A stretch of 64,000 bases of DNA. Origin: Bufo bufo (taxonomy: Eukaryota; Chordata; Amphibia; Anura; Bufonidae). Position 1 is the first letter of the stretch. Each line of letters begins with the position of its first letter. The position numbers were made by a program, and so were the translations under genes. The notes beneath the pieces are model-generated. The model saw only the letters and a program-made list of their open reading frames with translations. It was not told the DNA's origin and ran no database searches. Location of the stretch: NCBI RefSeq assembly GCF_905171765.1, contig NC_053389.1:747721146-747785145 (forward strand), read 5' to 3'. Shown piece after piece: positions 34,979 to 44,807 of the stretch.

Positions 34979-36868
34979 ATGAAGATGGCCTCTCGTCAAA
35001 AAGTAAGTATGAACTTCGCCACACTGCAACACCTCAGCAAACATAGCACATACAACCCCATCATCCCCACCACGTACAAATCCACTGAGCTGCTATGGTC
35101 CACCTTATTGGACCAGGCATACGCTCATGACAAACTCTGCATTAATCGCAGCATGTTTAAAAAAACCAAAAAACGGCTCCAAATGTTAGCCAAATTGGTT
35201 CACACCTTTGAGGATATCATTTGGAAGCCGGAACATCTGGAAACACTTAACAGCACGGCAAAGGCAGAGGAAGTTTCCAACACTGCAAACTTCCACTGCA
35301 ATTGTTGTGTTGAGAACATTAAACAGTTACACACATTACAAACACAACTACAAGAGAAATCCCAGTGTACGGTCGAGAGGGGCAGGGAAATTTGCGTGTT
35401 AGAGTCTAGACTCTCGGACAAGGAGAGTTTCTACTCCGACATGGATAAGGAACTGCTCAGACTGTACACTGAGATAAACCAGTTCAGGAACAATACGGTA
35501 TCTATGGATAACATGATTGTTCAACTTCGAGAGGACCTGGCTGCAAAAACGCAAACCATTGCGGATTTGCAGCAGGTCATCTCGAATCTGTCACGGCCTG
35601 GTGCTAACAGTATGGTGCCCACGAAACAGGTTTGTGTTTCGGAAACGGCACAGGGGGAGATAGCGGCGACAGCGCCAAGATCTTCCACGGATCAAACATC
35701 CGATACAGTAGACACTAGGGGACAGGTGGAACGGACGCTACAATTCACCCACACACCCAGGGAGAATAGTAGCAACCGATCCCAGGAACAGGGCAACGAT
35801 TGGAGAGAGGAAAGTGGTTGGCCATTTACCACTTCCAATCCGCCAACGCGTCCGGAAAGACAGGAAGATTTTTATCCTAACCATTCCAGTATGGAAAGGA
35901 TAAACTTCCTGTTACGGATCTGCAAGGAGATCCCAAAATACGATCCCAGTGTAGATCCGTTTACTTCATGTGATATCTTCGAGGGTCACTGTAACAAGTA
36001 TTCAGTGGCTCACGAATATCGCATGGAGTTATTCAAGTTATGGTTACCTACACACCTAAACCAAAGGTATGAGGTAACGGGGAGGACGCAACCCATGAAT
36101 GGACAGTTTTATGACAAGGAGGAACGTCTCTCCATACTCATGAGACTGGCAACGGGCCATTGGGACGTCACTCCGGATATCCTGTCCAAGTTCAAACCCA
36201 CTATACATGACGAACCTCTGTCTATGTGTAGTCGGTTTGAAGCAATGTACAGAAGGGTTACGAAAGATCACGGTATTGGAATTCCACAGGGTATGATACG
36301 TATGTTTGTGGAAAAATTTCCATACCTTGACACTGCAATCCGGTTGAGTGCAGCTAGGGAGCCATCCCTCACGGATGCTGCTATGATTATTGAGCAGTGC
36401 AGACAGGATACACTGCTCAATAAGAAATCCGTCAAAGTGACGGAGCGTGCGCCTGTACACGATACATCTCAAGATGAACGGGTACAGCACACAAAAGGGA
36501 ACTCGGCTATTCGCCCCACAGCCCCGCCATTGGAAAGGATGGGAGGCATTCGATGCTTCCTATGTTTACAATACGGGCACATAAAGAGGAATTGTCCACA
36601 ATGGTCACGTAACAACCGGACAAATCCTGAGAGAACAGGCAATAATAACGGTTTCAAGATGAAACCTAATTATGCCAAACCAGTGGGGGAATATCTGGGA
36701 CATTCACAGGTCCAGACACCAAAACGTGTGGCTGTTGTGAATGACCCAGCGCGTTCGGTAATGAGTGTGGAATCCCTGGAATCCACACGAAGGGTTCATA
36801 GCAAGAACCCACAAGTGGCAGTATGTACCTCACAGGTACCTACTGGGAGTCTGGTAGAAATTGATTGA
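34979..36868 (+). CDS. gag: ERV Gag polyprotein
   Basis: A 629-codon open frame that forms the virion core. It starts MKMASRQK, so it lacks a glycine-2 myristoylation signal. Residues of about 110-205 are heptad-rich and probably coiled coil. Residues of about 300-480 resemble a capsid region (no motif I can name with certainty). A PTAP late-domain motif sits at residues 513-516, known to recruit TSG101 for budding. One CCHC zinc knuckle (CFLCLQYGHIKRNC, 526-539) marks nucleocapsid and binds genomic RNA. The frame ends in TGA at 36866-36868 and is followed in the same frame by pol. No lesions. A strong splice donor (aaaGTAAGT) lies at codons 8-9. Coiled coil and a single knuckle fit an epsilon- or spuma-adjacent lineage better than gammaretroviruses; the assignment is tentative. 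Confidence 0.93.
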   Translation: MKMASRQKVSMNFATLQHLSKHSTYNPIIPTTYKSTELLWSTLLDQAYAHDKLCINRSMFKKTKKRLQMLAKLVHTFEDIIWKPEHLETLNSTAKAEEVSNTANFHCNCCVENIKQLHTLQTQLQEKSQCTVERGREICVLESRLSDKESFYSDMDKELLRLYTEINQFRNNTVSMDNMIVQLREDLAAKTQTIADLQQVISNLSRPGANSMVPTKQVCVSETAQGEIAATAPRSSTDQTSDTVDTRGQVERTLQFTHTPRENSSNRSQEQGNDWREESGWPFTTSNPPTRPERQEDFYPNHSSMERINFLLRICKEIPKYDPSVDPFTSCDIFEGHCNKYSVAHEYRMELFKLWLPTHLNQRYEVTGRTQPMNGQFYDKEERLSILMRLATGHWDVTPDILSKFKPTIHDEPLSMCSRFEAMYRRVTKDHGIGIPQGMIRMFVEKFPYLDTAIRLSAAREPSLTDAAMIIEQCRQDTLLNKKSVKVTERAPVHDTSQDERVQHTKGNSAIRPTAPPLERMGGIRCFLCLQYGHIKRNCPQWSRNNRTNPERTGNNNGFKMKPNYAKPVGEYLGHSQVQTPKRVAVVNDPARSVMSVESLESTRRVHSKNPQVAVCTSQVPTGSLVEID

Positions 36869-36898
36869 AGATCAGGGATCCCTAAAGATCTGGCGCCA
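36866..36898 (+). promoter_or_regulatory. Gag-pol UGA readthrough site
   Basis: TGA at 36866-36868 separates gag and pol in one frame with no other stop up to 40523. Directly downstream, agatc (36869) and gatct (36887) pair around the palindrome agggatccct, followed by tggcgcca. Gammaretroviruses use readthrough of an in-frame stop with a downstream RNA structure; here the codon is UGA. Recoding is inferred. Confidence 0.65.
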
Positions 36899-39800
36899 GT
36901 ATGTCCCATCATACTGGATTCTTCAGGGAGACCCCACATAAAGGCCAAAATCAAAAATCAGGACGCCGAAATCATGCTTGACACTGGTGCGGAAATTTCC
37001 ATTACCAATGTCAAACATGATTTACATCCCAACAGCCCTCAGTGTGTGGTGATCGGATTTGATCACCAACAAGGGGGGGTGAGGGCCCACAGAATAGAAG
37101 AAGTAATTGTCCAGATTACCAGTCACACGACCCTTAGGATCCCCATGTGGTATTACCCCGGTTCTGACAACATTATTGGAACCGACGTAATGACACAAAA
37201 TGGGTGGATCTTAGATCTGGCAAATAGTATTGTATGGAAGGGTCCCAGACAATCCAAGGTGTTTGTCATCCAACGCCAGTTTCTGGGACCACCATTGCCA
37301 ACAATAGATGACTCTACTGAAGTACTTGAACACAAATGGCCTGATATCTCACATAATCCAGACCTTGAGGCTATTGTGTATGAGTACCCCGATCTGTGGG
37401 CCCAGGGAAAAAACGATTGTGGCAGACTGATTGGTGTTCAGGTGGACATACAGGGTCCCGACCCTCCACCTCAACGCCAATACCGCTTTCCGCCAGAAGC
37501 CACCCATTCAATTTTGGACACCGTCCAAGAATTAAAAACTAGGGGGGTGGTCATAGAGGGCAATTCTAAATGCAACAATGCCCTCTGGCCAGTAAAGAAA
37601 AAGGACACCAATGCATGGAGGCTCACCATAGACCTCCGGGTCCTCAACAAATACACCCCAATGTCCGCTCCAGTGGTGGCACAGACTCCTGACATCATGG
37701 CCAGAATAAGCGGCAAAAGTCGCATATTCTCAACCATAGATGTTGCCAATGGGTTCTTCTCAATTGAACTCACTGAAAACTGTAGGTACAAATTTGCCTT
37801 TACAGTAGGGGACAAACAGTACATGTTCGGTGTACTCCCCCAGGGGTTCCACAGTAGTCCCACGTATTTCCACCAGGCATTGGCGGCCGTTCTGAGTGTA
37901 TTCTCACGGCCGGAATGCCTTCTGCAATACGTGGATGACCTGCTCTTACACACAGAAACCATAGAAGAACACTTGGTTCTGTTAAAAGAACTATTGGGAC
38001 TCCTGGCCAAGTCAGGACTCAAGCTGAGTCCCCACAAGGCAAATTTGGCCAGAACAGAGGTAACTTTCCTTGGAGTCCAAATTTCTTTTGGAGCCAAAGG
38101 AATCGTGGCAGCCAGAGTGGAAGCCATGGTAAAGTTACCTAGACCGGGCACTCTACAAGATTTGAGAAAATTCCTGGGAGTTGCTAATTTTATGAGGGAG
38201 TTCATAGAGGATTTTGCTGCCAAAGCAAAACCCCTCTATGAACTCCTCAGAGGAGAAGACCCCTCAATCAAAGGTTGGTCTGATGCACAGGAAGGGGCCT
38301 TTTCTACTTTGAAAAGGGACCTCTCCTCTGCCCCTGTATTGGCCACTCCCCATCCTGAAGGGGAAATAGCCATACAGGCGCATGCAGGGACGGAGTCTAT
38401 CTCAGCGGTCCTCCTACAGCAGATAGGGTATGACACTAGACCGCTGGGATACTTCTCCAGGTTACTTTCGCCTGTTGAACGAGGGTTCGATGAGTGTGCC
38501 AAACAACTGGCAGCCATACACTATGCCGTCAAAACCACTGAGCATATTGTAGGCTTCAGGCCCCTCACTTTACAGACTCCACACTCTCCATTGGCCCTCT
38601 TGCTCCGTGATACACTCCCTGGAGTCTCCCAACAGAGATTCGGGAGGTGGATTATGGATCTCAGTGGCCGGAGTCTGCAGGTGAACCACAAAGCCAAGTA
38701 TGTTCTGTCCCAGTTATTGAACCTAACTGGCACCGAACATGACTGTGGCCAACCAGCGCATATCAACGCGCCACAAATTTTCAGGACCGATAAACATCCA
38801 GAAGACAGAGTCATCTTTGTGGATGGCTCTCGATTTTTCATGGATGGGACCTATGTCACAGGTTTTGCTGTGCTGGATGAGACCACAGGTACCCAGAATC
38901 TGGTCAAGTTACCAGGTCACATGTCGGCACAGCGGGCGGAACTGGAGGCGGTCAAGGAAGCCTTGCTTCTTCAACCCCCAGGGAAACGAACTATATATAG
39001 CGACAGTTCATATGTAGTTCGTTCTCTCACCCTGCACCTGGACACATGGAAAAGACGAGGATTTGTGGATAGCCAAAACAAACCTCTGGCTCATTTGTCG
39101 GTCCTGAAAGAACTTTGGGAATGGGGCATGGCACACACGGCGGAAGCAGCCATCATAAAAATCCCTGCGCATCAGAAAGGGGATGAGCCTTTGACGTTGG
39201 GTAACAACAAGGCGGATGAATTGGCCAAACTAGCGGCAGTGTCTGGGATCCTTCAGGAAACAGACACTGAGCCGTTACCAGCCTACCAGATTGCAGTTCG
39301 TACCAACCTGAGTAAAGGCCCGGTGTCATTTGAGGAGGAACAAGCAAAAGATCCTCTTCTAATGACACACCTCACATCTCCACAGCATCCCTGGTCAATA
39401 CAGCAGGGGATCCTGTGTTACGATACCGGTACACAGCAACTTCCTCTTCCCGTGGTTCCACAGCATCTGCAAGCAGAGCTAACCAGATTGAACCACCAAC
39501 TGTTTGGACACCTGGGCCGGGATAAACTCTTGTCTCTCCTGAGAGACAAATTATACTGGCCGGGAATGTCCAACACAGTAGAGGAAGTAACACAACAGTG
39601 CCTGGTTTGTGCTCAGGTTAACCCAAGGGCGTCAGCCCTGAAGCCGGTGTTGCAGCGAGTTCCTCCTGCAGATGGTCCATGGTCCGCACTACAAATAGAT
39701 TTTATAGGACCTTTACCAACAGGAAGTCGTAACTATCGTTACGCACTGGTGGTAGTGGATGTCTTCTCTAAGTGGGTAGAAGCCATCCCCACGGTTAATG

Positions 39801-40525
39801 ATTCGGCTACAACCACTGCCCGTGTTCTCTGGGAACAGGTTCTGTCACGATGGGGTATCCCCAGATTGATAGAGTCGGACAGAGGGACCCATTTCACGGG
39901 TAAGGTAATGAAAGCACTTTGTGGTCTTTTAGATATAAAGCAAAGGTTTCACGTGCCTTACCACCCTCAGTCTGCGGGCATCGTGGAGCGGATGAACCGG
40001 ACCATAAAAACACGACTTTCTAAAGCACTACTGGAGAAAGGTTCCTCATGGGTAACCTCTCTGCCAGCCGTGCTAATGGGAATCCGAGCTACCGAGGCTA
40101 CTAGTACCGGTATCACCCCATTTGAACTAATGACCGGACGCAAAATGCCCCTATGCCTACCCAATGAACCCCTAGTGTCAGAACCAGTGAAGAACGCCAT
40201 CGCCAGAGACCTGTTTCTCCAACAGGTGCAACTAAACCTGAAGGAGTTATTGCCTCATGCAGCGATACGGCTACACAGACCGTATCTACAGGGGGAAACG
40301 CCAATGCCCTCTGTAGGAGAGCTAGTGATGGTGAAAATCTTCCGTCGGGCCGGCCCCTGGGATGCAAACTGGGAAGGACCCTATCAGGTCCTTGAAGTAA
40401 TGGGTGACACCATGCTAAAGGTGCAAAGGCCGATGACGACCAAGAAAAAGTCACGTAGGCGACAGGGAGTTTTATGGATCCATATCGACCAGGCCAAAGC
40501 CACCCGAGCCTCCCCAACTCAATAA
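36869..40525 (+). CDS. pol: ERV Pol: protease, reverse transcriptase, RNase H, integrase
   Basis: An open frame of 1,218 codons, in phase with gag (the first internal ATG is at 36974). Order of domains: aspartic protease (LDTGAEISI, about 36977); reverse transcriptase with LPQGFHSSPTYF and the YVDD active site (37928-37939); RNase H with VDGSRFF, AELEAVKEA and YSDSSYV; integrase with an HHCC zinc region (HLGRDKL ... CLVC), then D at 39698, D at 39878 and E at 39986, giving D,D-35-E. A C-terminal WEGPYQVLEV SH3-like segment follows. No chromodomain and no dUTPase. It copies the RNA genome and integrates it. No stops or frame breaks, unusual for an ERV. RT and integrase motifs look closest to gamma/epsilon retroviruses. 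Expression probably needs suppression of the gag UGA. Confidence 0.95.
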   Translation, partial: RSGIPKDLAPVCPIILDSSGRPHIKAKIKNQDAEIMLDTGAEISITNVKHDLHPNSPQCVVIGFDHQQGGVRAHRIEEVIVQITSHTTLRIPMWYYPGSDNIIGTDVMTQNGWILDLANSIVWKGPRQSKVFVIQRQFLGPPLPTIDDSTEVLEHKWPDISHNPDLEAIVYEYPDLWAQGKNDCGRLIGVQVDIQGPDPPPQRQYRFPPEATHSILDTVQELKTRGVVIEGNSKCNNALWPVKKKDTNAWRLTIDLRVLNKYTPMSAPVVAQTPDIMARISGKSRIFSTIDVANGFFSIELTENCRYKFAFTVGDKQYMFGVLPQGFHSSPTYFHQALAAVLSVFSRPECLLQYVDDLLLHTETIEEHLVLLKELLGLLAKSGLKLSPHKANLARTEVTFLGVQISFGAKGIVAARVEAMVKLPRPGTLQDLRKFLGVANFMREFIEDFAAKAKPLYELLRGEDPSIKGWSDAQEGAFSTLKRDLSSAPVLATPHPEGEIAIQAHAGTESISAVLLQQIGYDTRPLGYFSRLLSPVERGFDECAKQLAAIHYAVKTTEHIVGFRPLTLQTPHSPLALLLRDTLPGVSQQRFGRWIMDLSGRSLQVNHKAKYVLSQLLNLTGTEHDCGQPAHINAPQIFRTDKHPEDRVIFVDGSRFFMDGTYVTGFAVLDETTGTQNLVKLPGHMSAQRAELEAVKEALLLQPPGKRTIYSDSSYVVRSLTLHLDTWKRRGFVDSQNKPLAHLSVLKELWEWGMAHTAEAAIIKIPAHQKGDEPLTLGNNKADELAKLAAVSGILQETDTEPLPAYQIAVRTNLSKGPVSFEEEQAKDPLLMTHLTSPQHPWSIQQGILCYDTGTQQLPLPVVPQHLQAELTRLNHQLFGHLGRDKLLSLLRDKLYWPGMSNTVEEVTQQCLVCAQVNPRASALKPVLQRVPPADGPWSALQIDFIGPLPTGSRNYRYALVVVDVFSKWVEAIPTVNDSATTTARVLWEQVLSRWGIPRLIESDRGTHFTGKVMKALCGLLDIKQRFHVPYHPQSAGIVERMNRTIKTRLSKALLEKGSSWVTSLPAVLMGIRATEATSTGITPFELMTGRKMPLCLPNEPLVSEPVKNAIARDLFLQQVQLNLKELLPHAAIRLHRPYLQGETPMPSVGELVMVKIFRRAGPWDANWEGPYQVLEVMGDTMLKVQRPMTTKKKSRRRQGVLWIHIDQAKATRASPTQ

Positions 40526-40690
40526 CATGAACCCTCACAGAGTTGGGTGACCGGGGGGAGGGGGGGGTGTTTTGGTGGGGTCGAAGGTGGATCCATGAAG
40601 CTAATTACATTCACATTGAATTAACAGATCACGGGAGGGAGACTCACCAAGGTTACGACTAGCCTGAAAAGATATAGAAATCCTCTGAAC
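40526..40690 (+). other. Pol-env junction with possible splice acceptor
   Basis: Contains a G-run (40551-40568) and ttaacag ending at 40627. From 40628 the env frame is open to the env ATG, and this phase matches a splice from the donor at 35003 in gag. The pyrimidine tract is weak. Confidence 0.35.
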
Positions 40691-41551
40691 ATGGCATATC
40701 CCGAACTTGTGGTACTGGTGGTAAGCATGATGATGGCAGGTTCAACCTCTTTGGGGGAGGGCCTGGGAGTTAATATAGATATGGCTGACATATCTGTGAA
40801 TAAACCCGGCCTTTTAATGGTGGAATGTTTGGAGGGCAAAATCCTGACACCATACGAGAACTTTTCATTTACACCAGGACAGTGGTATCTGTATGGTTTC
40901 CAGAGGGAGAGTTTTGCCCAAGGTGTAATTCAACATTATACCCCTGTGGAGAATGTGTCTGCCATACAACATGATTTACATGCACTCTGCCTCAAAGAAT
41001 TCAGACATTTTCGGGACTCTGACCCTACTCCTATGAGATCCTTAAGATGGGTGTCTAAGGACCCTCACTTACATCCTTACAAACAAGTGGAAGCCAACAC
41101 TACCACAGTGTTGTGTACCAAGGAGGGGGTTCTGAGTCCCGAGGATGTCACGGGTGCAGAGTATAGTGGCTGGTATATCCTTAAAGCTACCTTCATAAGG
41201 AGGGATAGCCAAGATGGGCTGAGGGTAAGGACATATTTTGACAGACCCATTCCGGTAAAGGGCACCCTAAAAGCTTATTGTATGTTAAGAGATTCCCAGA
41301 TGATTATCACTAGGGAATCCAGTTATGTTCAAGGACATGTGTCCACAGATTACATACGAACCAGTATAGTGATGCTAAAGTTAAACTGCAGTAACTCTGG
41401 CCAGGCCTTATGGAATGACCAGAGTGGTCCGGTAAAACTGGAAGGCTTTTACCGAGCCACCGTTTTAAAAGTACGGACAGATGCCAAGGATCCCAGGTAT
41501 GCTCAGTTAAAGGGATCTCCATCCATACGGTCCTTTATGATCAGGAGGTGA
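40691..41551 (+). pseudogene. env: ERV Env, surface subunit N-terminal part (frame broken)
   Basis: 286 codons. The start is a hydrophobic signal peptide (LVVLVVSMMMAG), followed by a secreted ectodomain with N-glycosylation sites (NFSF, NVSA, NTTT, NCSN) and several cysteines. By position after pol this is the surface subunit that binds a host receptor. It ends at TGA 41549-41551 while the adjacent +1-numbered frame, already open upstream, continues the glycoprotein. I see no slippery heptamer at the changeover, so a one-base indel or assembly error is more likely than programmed frameshifting. The receptor is unknown. Confidence 0.8.
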
Positions 41552-43590
41552 CTGGATATTATTTCGTCACCTATGCCCACTGGGAACAAGATACCCAGAT
41601 GGTAACCTTGGACACTAATCCCTGGAGTTGGGATTTAGTGTGCAATGGGGTGGATACCCCTACAGTGGATGTATGGATGGACGGTACCCCTATGAATGAG
41701 GAATACCGGGGTAGGTATGTGTCTTCCGATTGGAAAGACCCCAGTGGCAGGGATATTAACTTTGACATCAATATAGATGGTTCGTTTAGATGGCCTTTTT
41801 GCGAGGCAGTAGATGAAGGGTGCTGGACATTTACACAATGGGCCTATCTGTCTAAATCCAAACCCGTAGGAAAACTAGTGCTACAGGTTGGAGAAAATGA
41901 CCAATGGTATCCGTTCAGAGGTAGAGGGCAAGTTTGTGTAACGGTGGTAAGGATCCCCTATGAAGCGACAGGTCTACAACCTGTAAAAATGCATTTAGAC
42001 TCTTGCAACGCCCCTATCCATCAATTGGCAGATCCTATAGCTCCTCAACTGTCCTCCCCATGGAAGATCATCACGGGGACAAAATTCGTCCTATTTACTT
42101 GGAGAATTTCTGTAGATGACTTCCGAGTCGACCAGTGGGATCACAGATGTGGGGAGTTTGTGAGGAACCAAATTGACATGATAAGAGGTTGGATAGAGGC
42201 AGGGCAAGAGGTAAGAAAAGACGATCTCATACATAGAAATCACCGGGGAAGAAGAGATCTGATAGCCATGGGACTAGGCGGAGGTGCATTGGGAGTGGGC
42301 GCCCTGAACACTATGGATATGGAAGTCCTGAGAGGTAAACTTGGGGATGTTGCGCGACACGCCGGAGAAGGATTCGAGACCCAGCTTGATGTAAACCACG
42401 TCTTAGAGGGTTTGCAGCATTCGCACATAGATGCCACTACCTCCCTATCTTCTGCTTTACGAGAGAAGTTTAGAAGGTTAGTTGTGGGTCTCTTGGAAGA
42501 ACAGGATAGAGCTCAGCTCGCTCTGGCGTGTACGCAGGTCCAGAGTGAACTCTCAGGCAACCTTAAACATATTGTATCATCATTGTACGGCGGCCACTTC
42601 CCATTTAACCTCCGCCAACGGGTAAGTCCTCTTATATCTCCTTTTGCAGCCAATCACACCAACTGGTGGGTAGTCCAGTGGCACGGCTGTAGGAATCTCA
42701 CTTGCACTGCTTCATCATTGGCTCCTGTATCTGGCCATCTTAGACAGGGTTACAGTGCAATTAACTTAGGGATTGTCATAAATAACCAGACGGTGCTTCA
42801 TCCACAGCTCCCCCCGGGCGTTCTAACCTATGAAAGAGGCCATCCTTATCTGTTAGACACAGAGGGATGTTGGAAGAAAGAGGATGCTATCCTCTGTCAA
42901 GGTAGTCAGGATCGGGTGTTAAGACACCAATGTTGGAGCACCGAGGGGTCCTGTGAGATGAAGGCCAGCCCAATACCCTCCTCCCTTAAATACTTGGGAC
43001 AGGGGTATTGGTGCTGGTACCAAAGGCAAAACATGTCTTATACAATCTATGGAACTAACTGCACTGAGAGAGGAGAGCTCCTCCCTGGAGCGTATTGCAC
43101 CCTTAGTCCCGTCCTAGGTTTAGATGTCGCAGAGTTACAAGGAAGGACACCAATCACCCCGGAGAAGAGACTCGACATCCGCCCTGACGTACCCGTGAGA
43201 CTCCAGAAGATCCCTCTTGGCTTTGGGATAGAACTCAAACATCTCCTGCTAGACTTCAGCCAAGAAGACGAAATAATTAAGAATCTTCGAGAAACAGAGA
43301 AACAGGCCACCATCCAACTGATGCACGACAAGAATAAAATAACGGCAATCACAACTGCGTTGGACAAAGACTCCAAGATCTCCTGGTGGGAAAGTCTGTT
43401 CGGCTACAGTCCAAAGGCAACATCCTTCTTCAACCTATTGATTCATCCGGTGATAGTTCTTCTGGTTCTGGTAATCATCATGTACACGGGACTGTGTCTA
43501 ATCTACAGGAGGGTCAAGAGACTTGCGGACCAACTAAACCAGAACCAGACAGAACTTCACGAAGTTAATCGTAGGAGGCTCAGGACTTAG
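41548..43590 (+). pseudogene. env: ERV Env, rest of surface subunit and transmembrane subunit
   Basis: A 680-codon frame continuing Env in a different register; GTG at 41548 is only the track edge, not a start. Residue 233 begins RGRR, a furin-type cleavage site, followed by a glycine/alanine-rich hydrophobic fusion-peptide-like segment (238-257). Then come a heptad-rich region, a Cys/Trp-rich ectodomain (CRNLTC, GYWCWYQRQNMSY) and, near the end, a membrane anchor (LLVLVIIMYTGLCLIY) with a basic cytoplasmic tail. I do not see the CX6CC motif of gamma-type TM subunits. Apart from the break near 41549 it is open. It would mediate entry if it were produced as one chain with the upstream part. 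Confidence 0.82.
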
Positions 43591-44807
43591 CTCCAACAAA
43601 GTCCTGGAGCCAGAGATCGCATGGACATACTGTTTCCTATGAGGGTCGGGATGAAAAATCCAAAAGCCATCCTGTGACCTCATAGTATTGTGTGTGGGGG
43701 TGGGTGTATATAAATATTGTGTTGTAGTAGGTTTTTCCTATGAGGGTTCAGGGTGAACATCCAAAGCCATCCTGTGACCTCATAGCATTATGTACATGTA
43801 TATCACGTATTGTAGTAGATTTTCGTAAGAAGGATAGGGGTATAATCATAGGCCACCCTGTGACCTCATCATATTGTGTATAGATTTACATTGATTATTT
43901 GTATATATGTGTCCTCATGTACCCATGGACACTCTAGGTGTAGATGTGCGACAGCCATACTACAATATGGCTGGACGCACACTTGCATCCTATAGTCGTT
44001 TCCCCAAGGACACAAAGGTCTGTTAACTACCAGTGTCTTGGGAGGTATAGAGAGTAGGCCAAGGCATGAGTCTCTATGGGTACTCACTGAATTGAATTGG
44101 GCTGTATTGGGAGGGATATGACATGTTCGTGTGAGTGGGGTAGAGTAGATTCCCTAGGGTCAGGCCCCTCATCTACTAAAGTATTTGCCGCTTCAATATC
44201 GACAATGGTGACTTTTTGTAGGGGTTGGATTGAATGATGGTAGTGCGGGGTTCTTTCCCGCAGGTAGAATTTAGGTACTATGACATCACCTCCCCCCCCC
44301 AGAAAATCTGACCTGCCTTGTAAAAACCTATGTATCTGTCCATGGGAGAACCTCTCTAACAACTCAGTCTTCAATTAAGATGAAAATCATACTGGTGTTA
44401 AAAGGTACGGCCGTCCATACCCCATAAGGAGGTGCTACATGAATTACCGGCACTAACATTGGGGGTAACGGACGCCAGAAGAACAACACTGGCCAAGAGA
44501 GAGACGGCAAGGGTGAAGCCATTCCGGAGTCAGAAATAGACTACATAGGGAGTGGCTGACACCTGAGGAACATAATGTAAGATGCCGAGGAAGTTATCCA
44601 AGGAAAAGACGGTGTATTCGGTGGACGGAGGCGTTGGTGAAGGGCAGGTCGGAGATGTTAGTCATGACAGGTGATGTCTAGGTACCTAAGGGTCATACTA
44701 CTTCAGTCCTTCCTGAATTGTCACCTAGAGTGCGATTGAGAGGGGGTAAATACCTCCCAACCCTTCCCCCAAAATGTTTATTGTCGTATTCCCGACAACA
44801 GGGGGAT
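43591..44807 (+). other. ERV 3' untranslated region with triple direct repeat
   Basis: 1.2 kb between env and the 3' LTR, with no convincing sense ORF. At 43633-43692, 43734-43793 and about 43820-43880 a block with tcctatgagggt and ccatcctgtgacctcat is repeated, the third copy more diverged. In some simple retroviruses direct repeats downstream of env act as RNA export elements; here that is only a hypothesis. Minus-strand ORFs of 72 and 96 codons are not supported. Confidence 0.6.
44796..44807 (+). promoter_or_regulatory. Polypurine tract of ERV
   Basis: acaacaggggga ending one base before the 3' LTR start (tgttgaagg at 44808). Short but correctly placed to prime plus-strand DNA. Confidence 0.6.

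Noticed and set aside
36056..38223. Long minus-strand ORFs of 144 and 250 codons
   Set aside because: Shadows of gag and pol in antisense frames.
41540..41551. Programmed frameshift in env
   Set aside because: No slippery heptamer seen where the frames overlap; mutation or assembly indel is simpler, though reads should decide.
44084..44374. 96-codon minus-strand ORF after env as an accessory gene
   Set aside because: Antisense, in non-coding 3' region, no features; no antisense promoter evidence.
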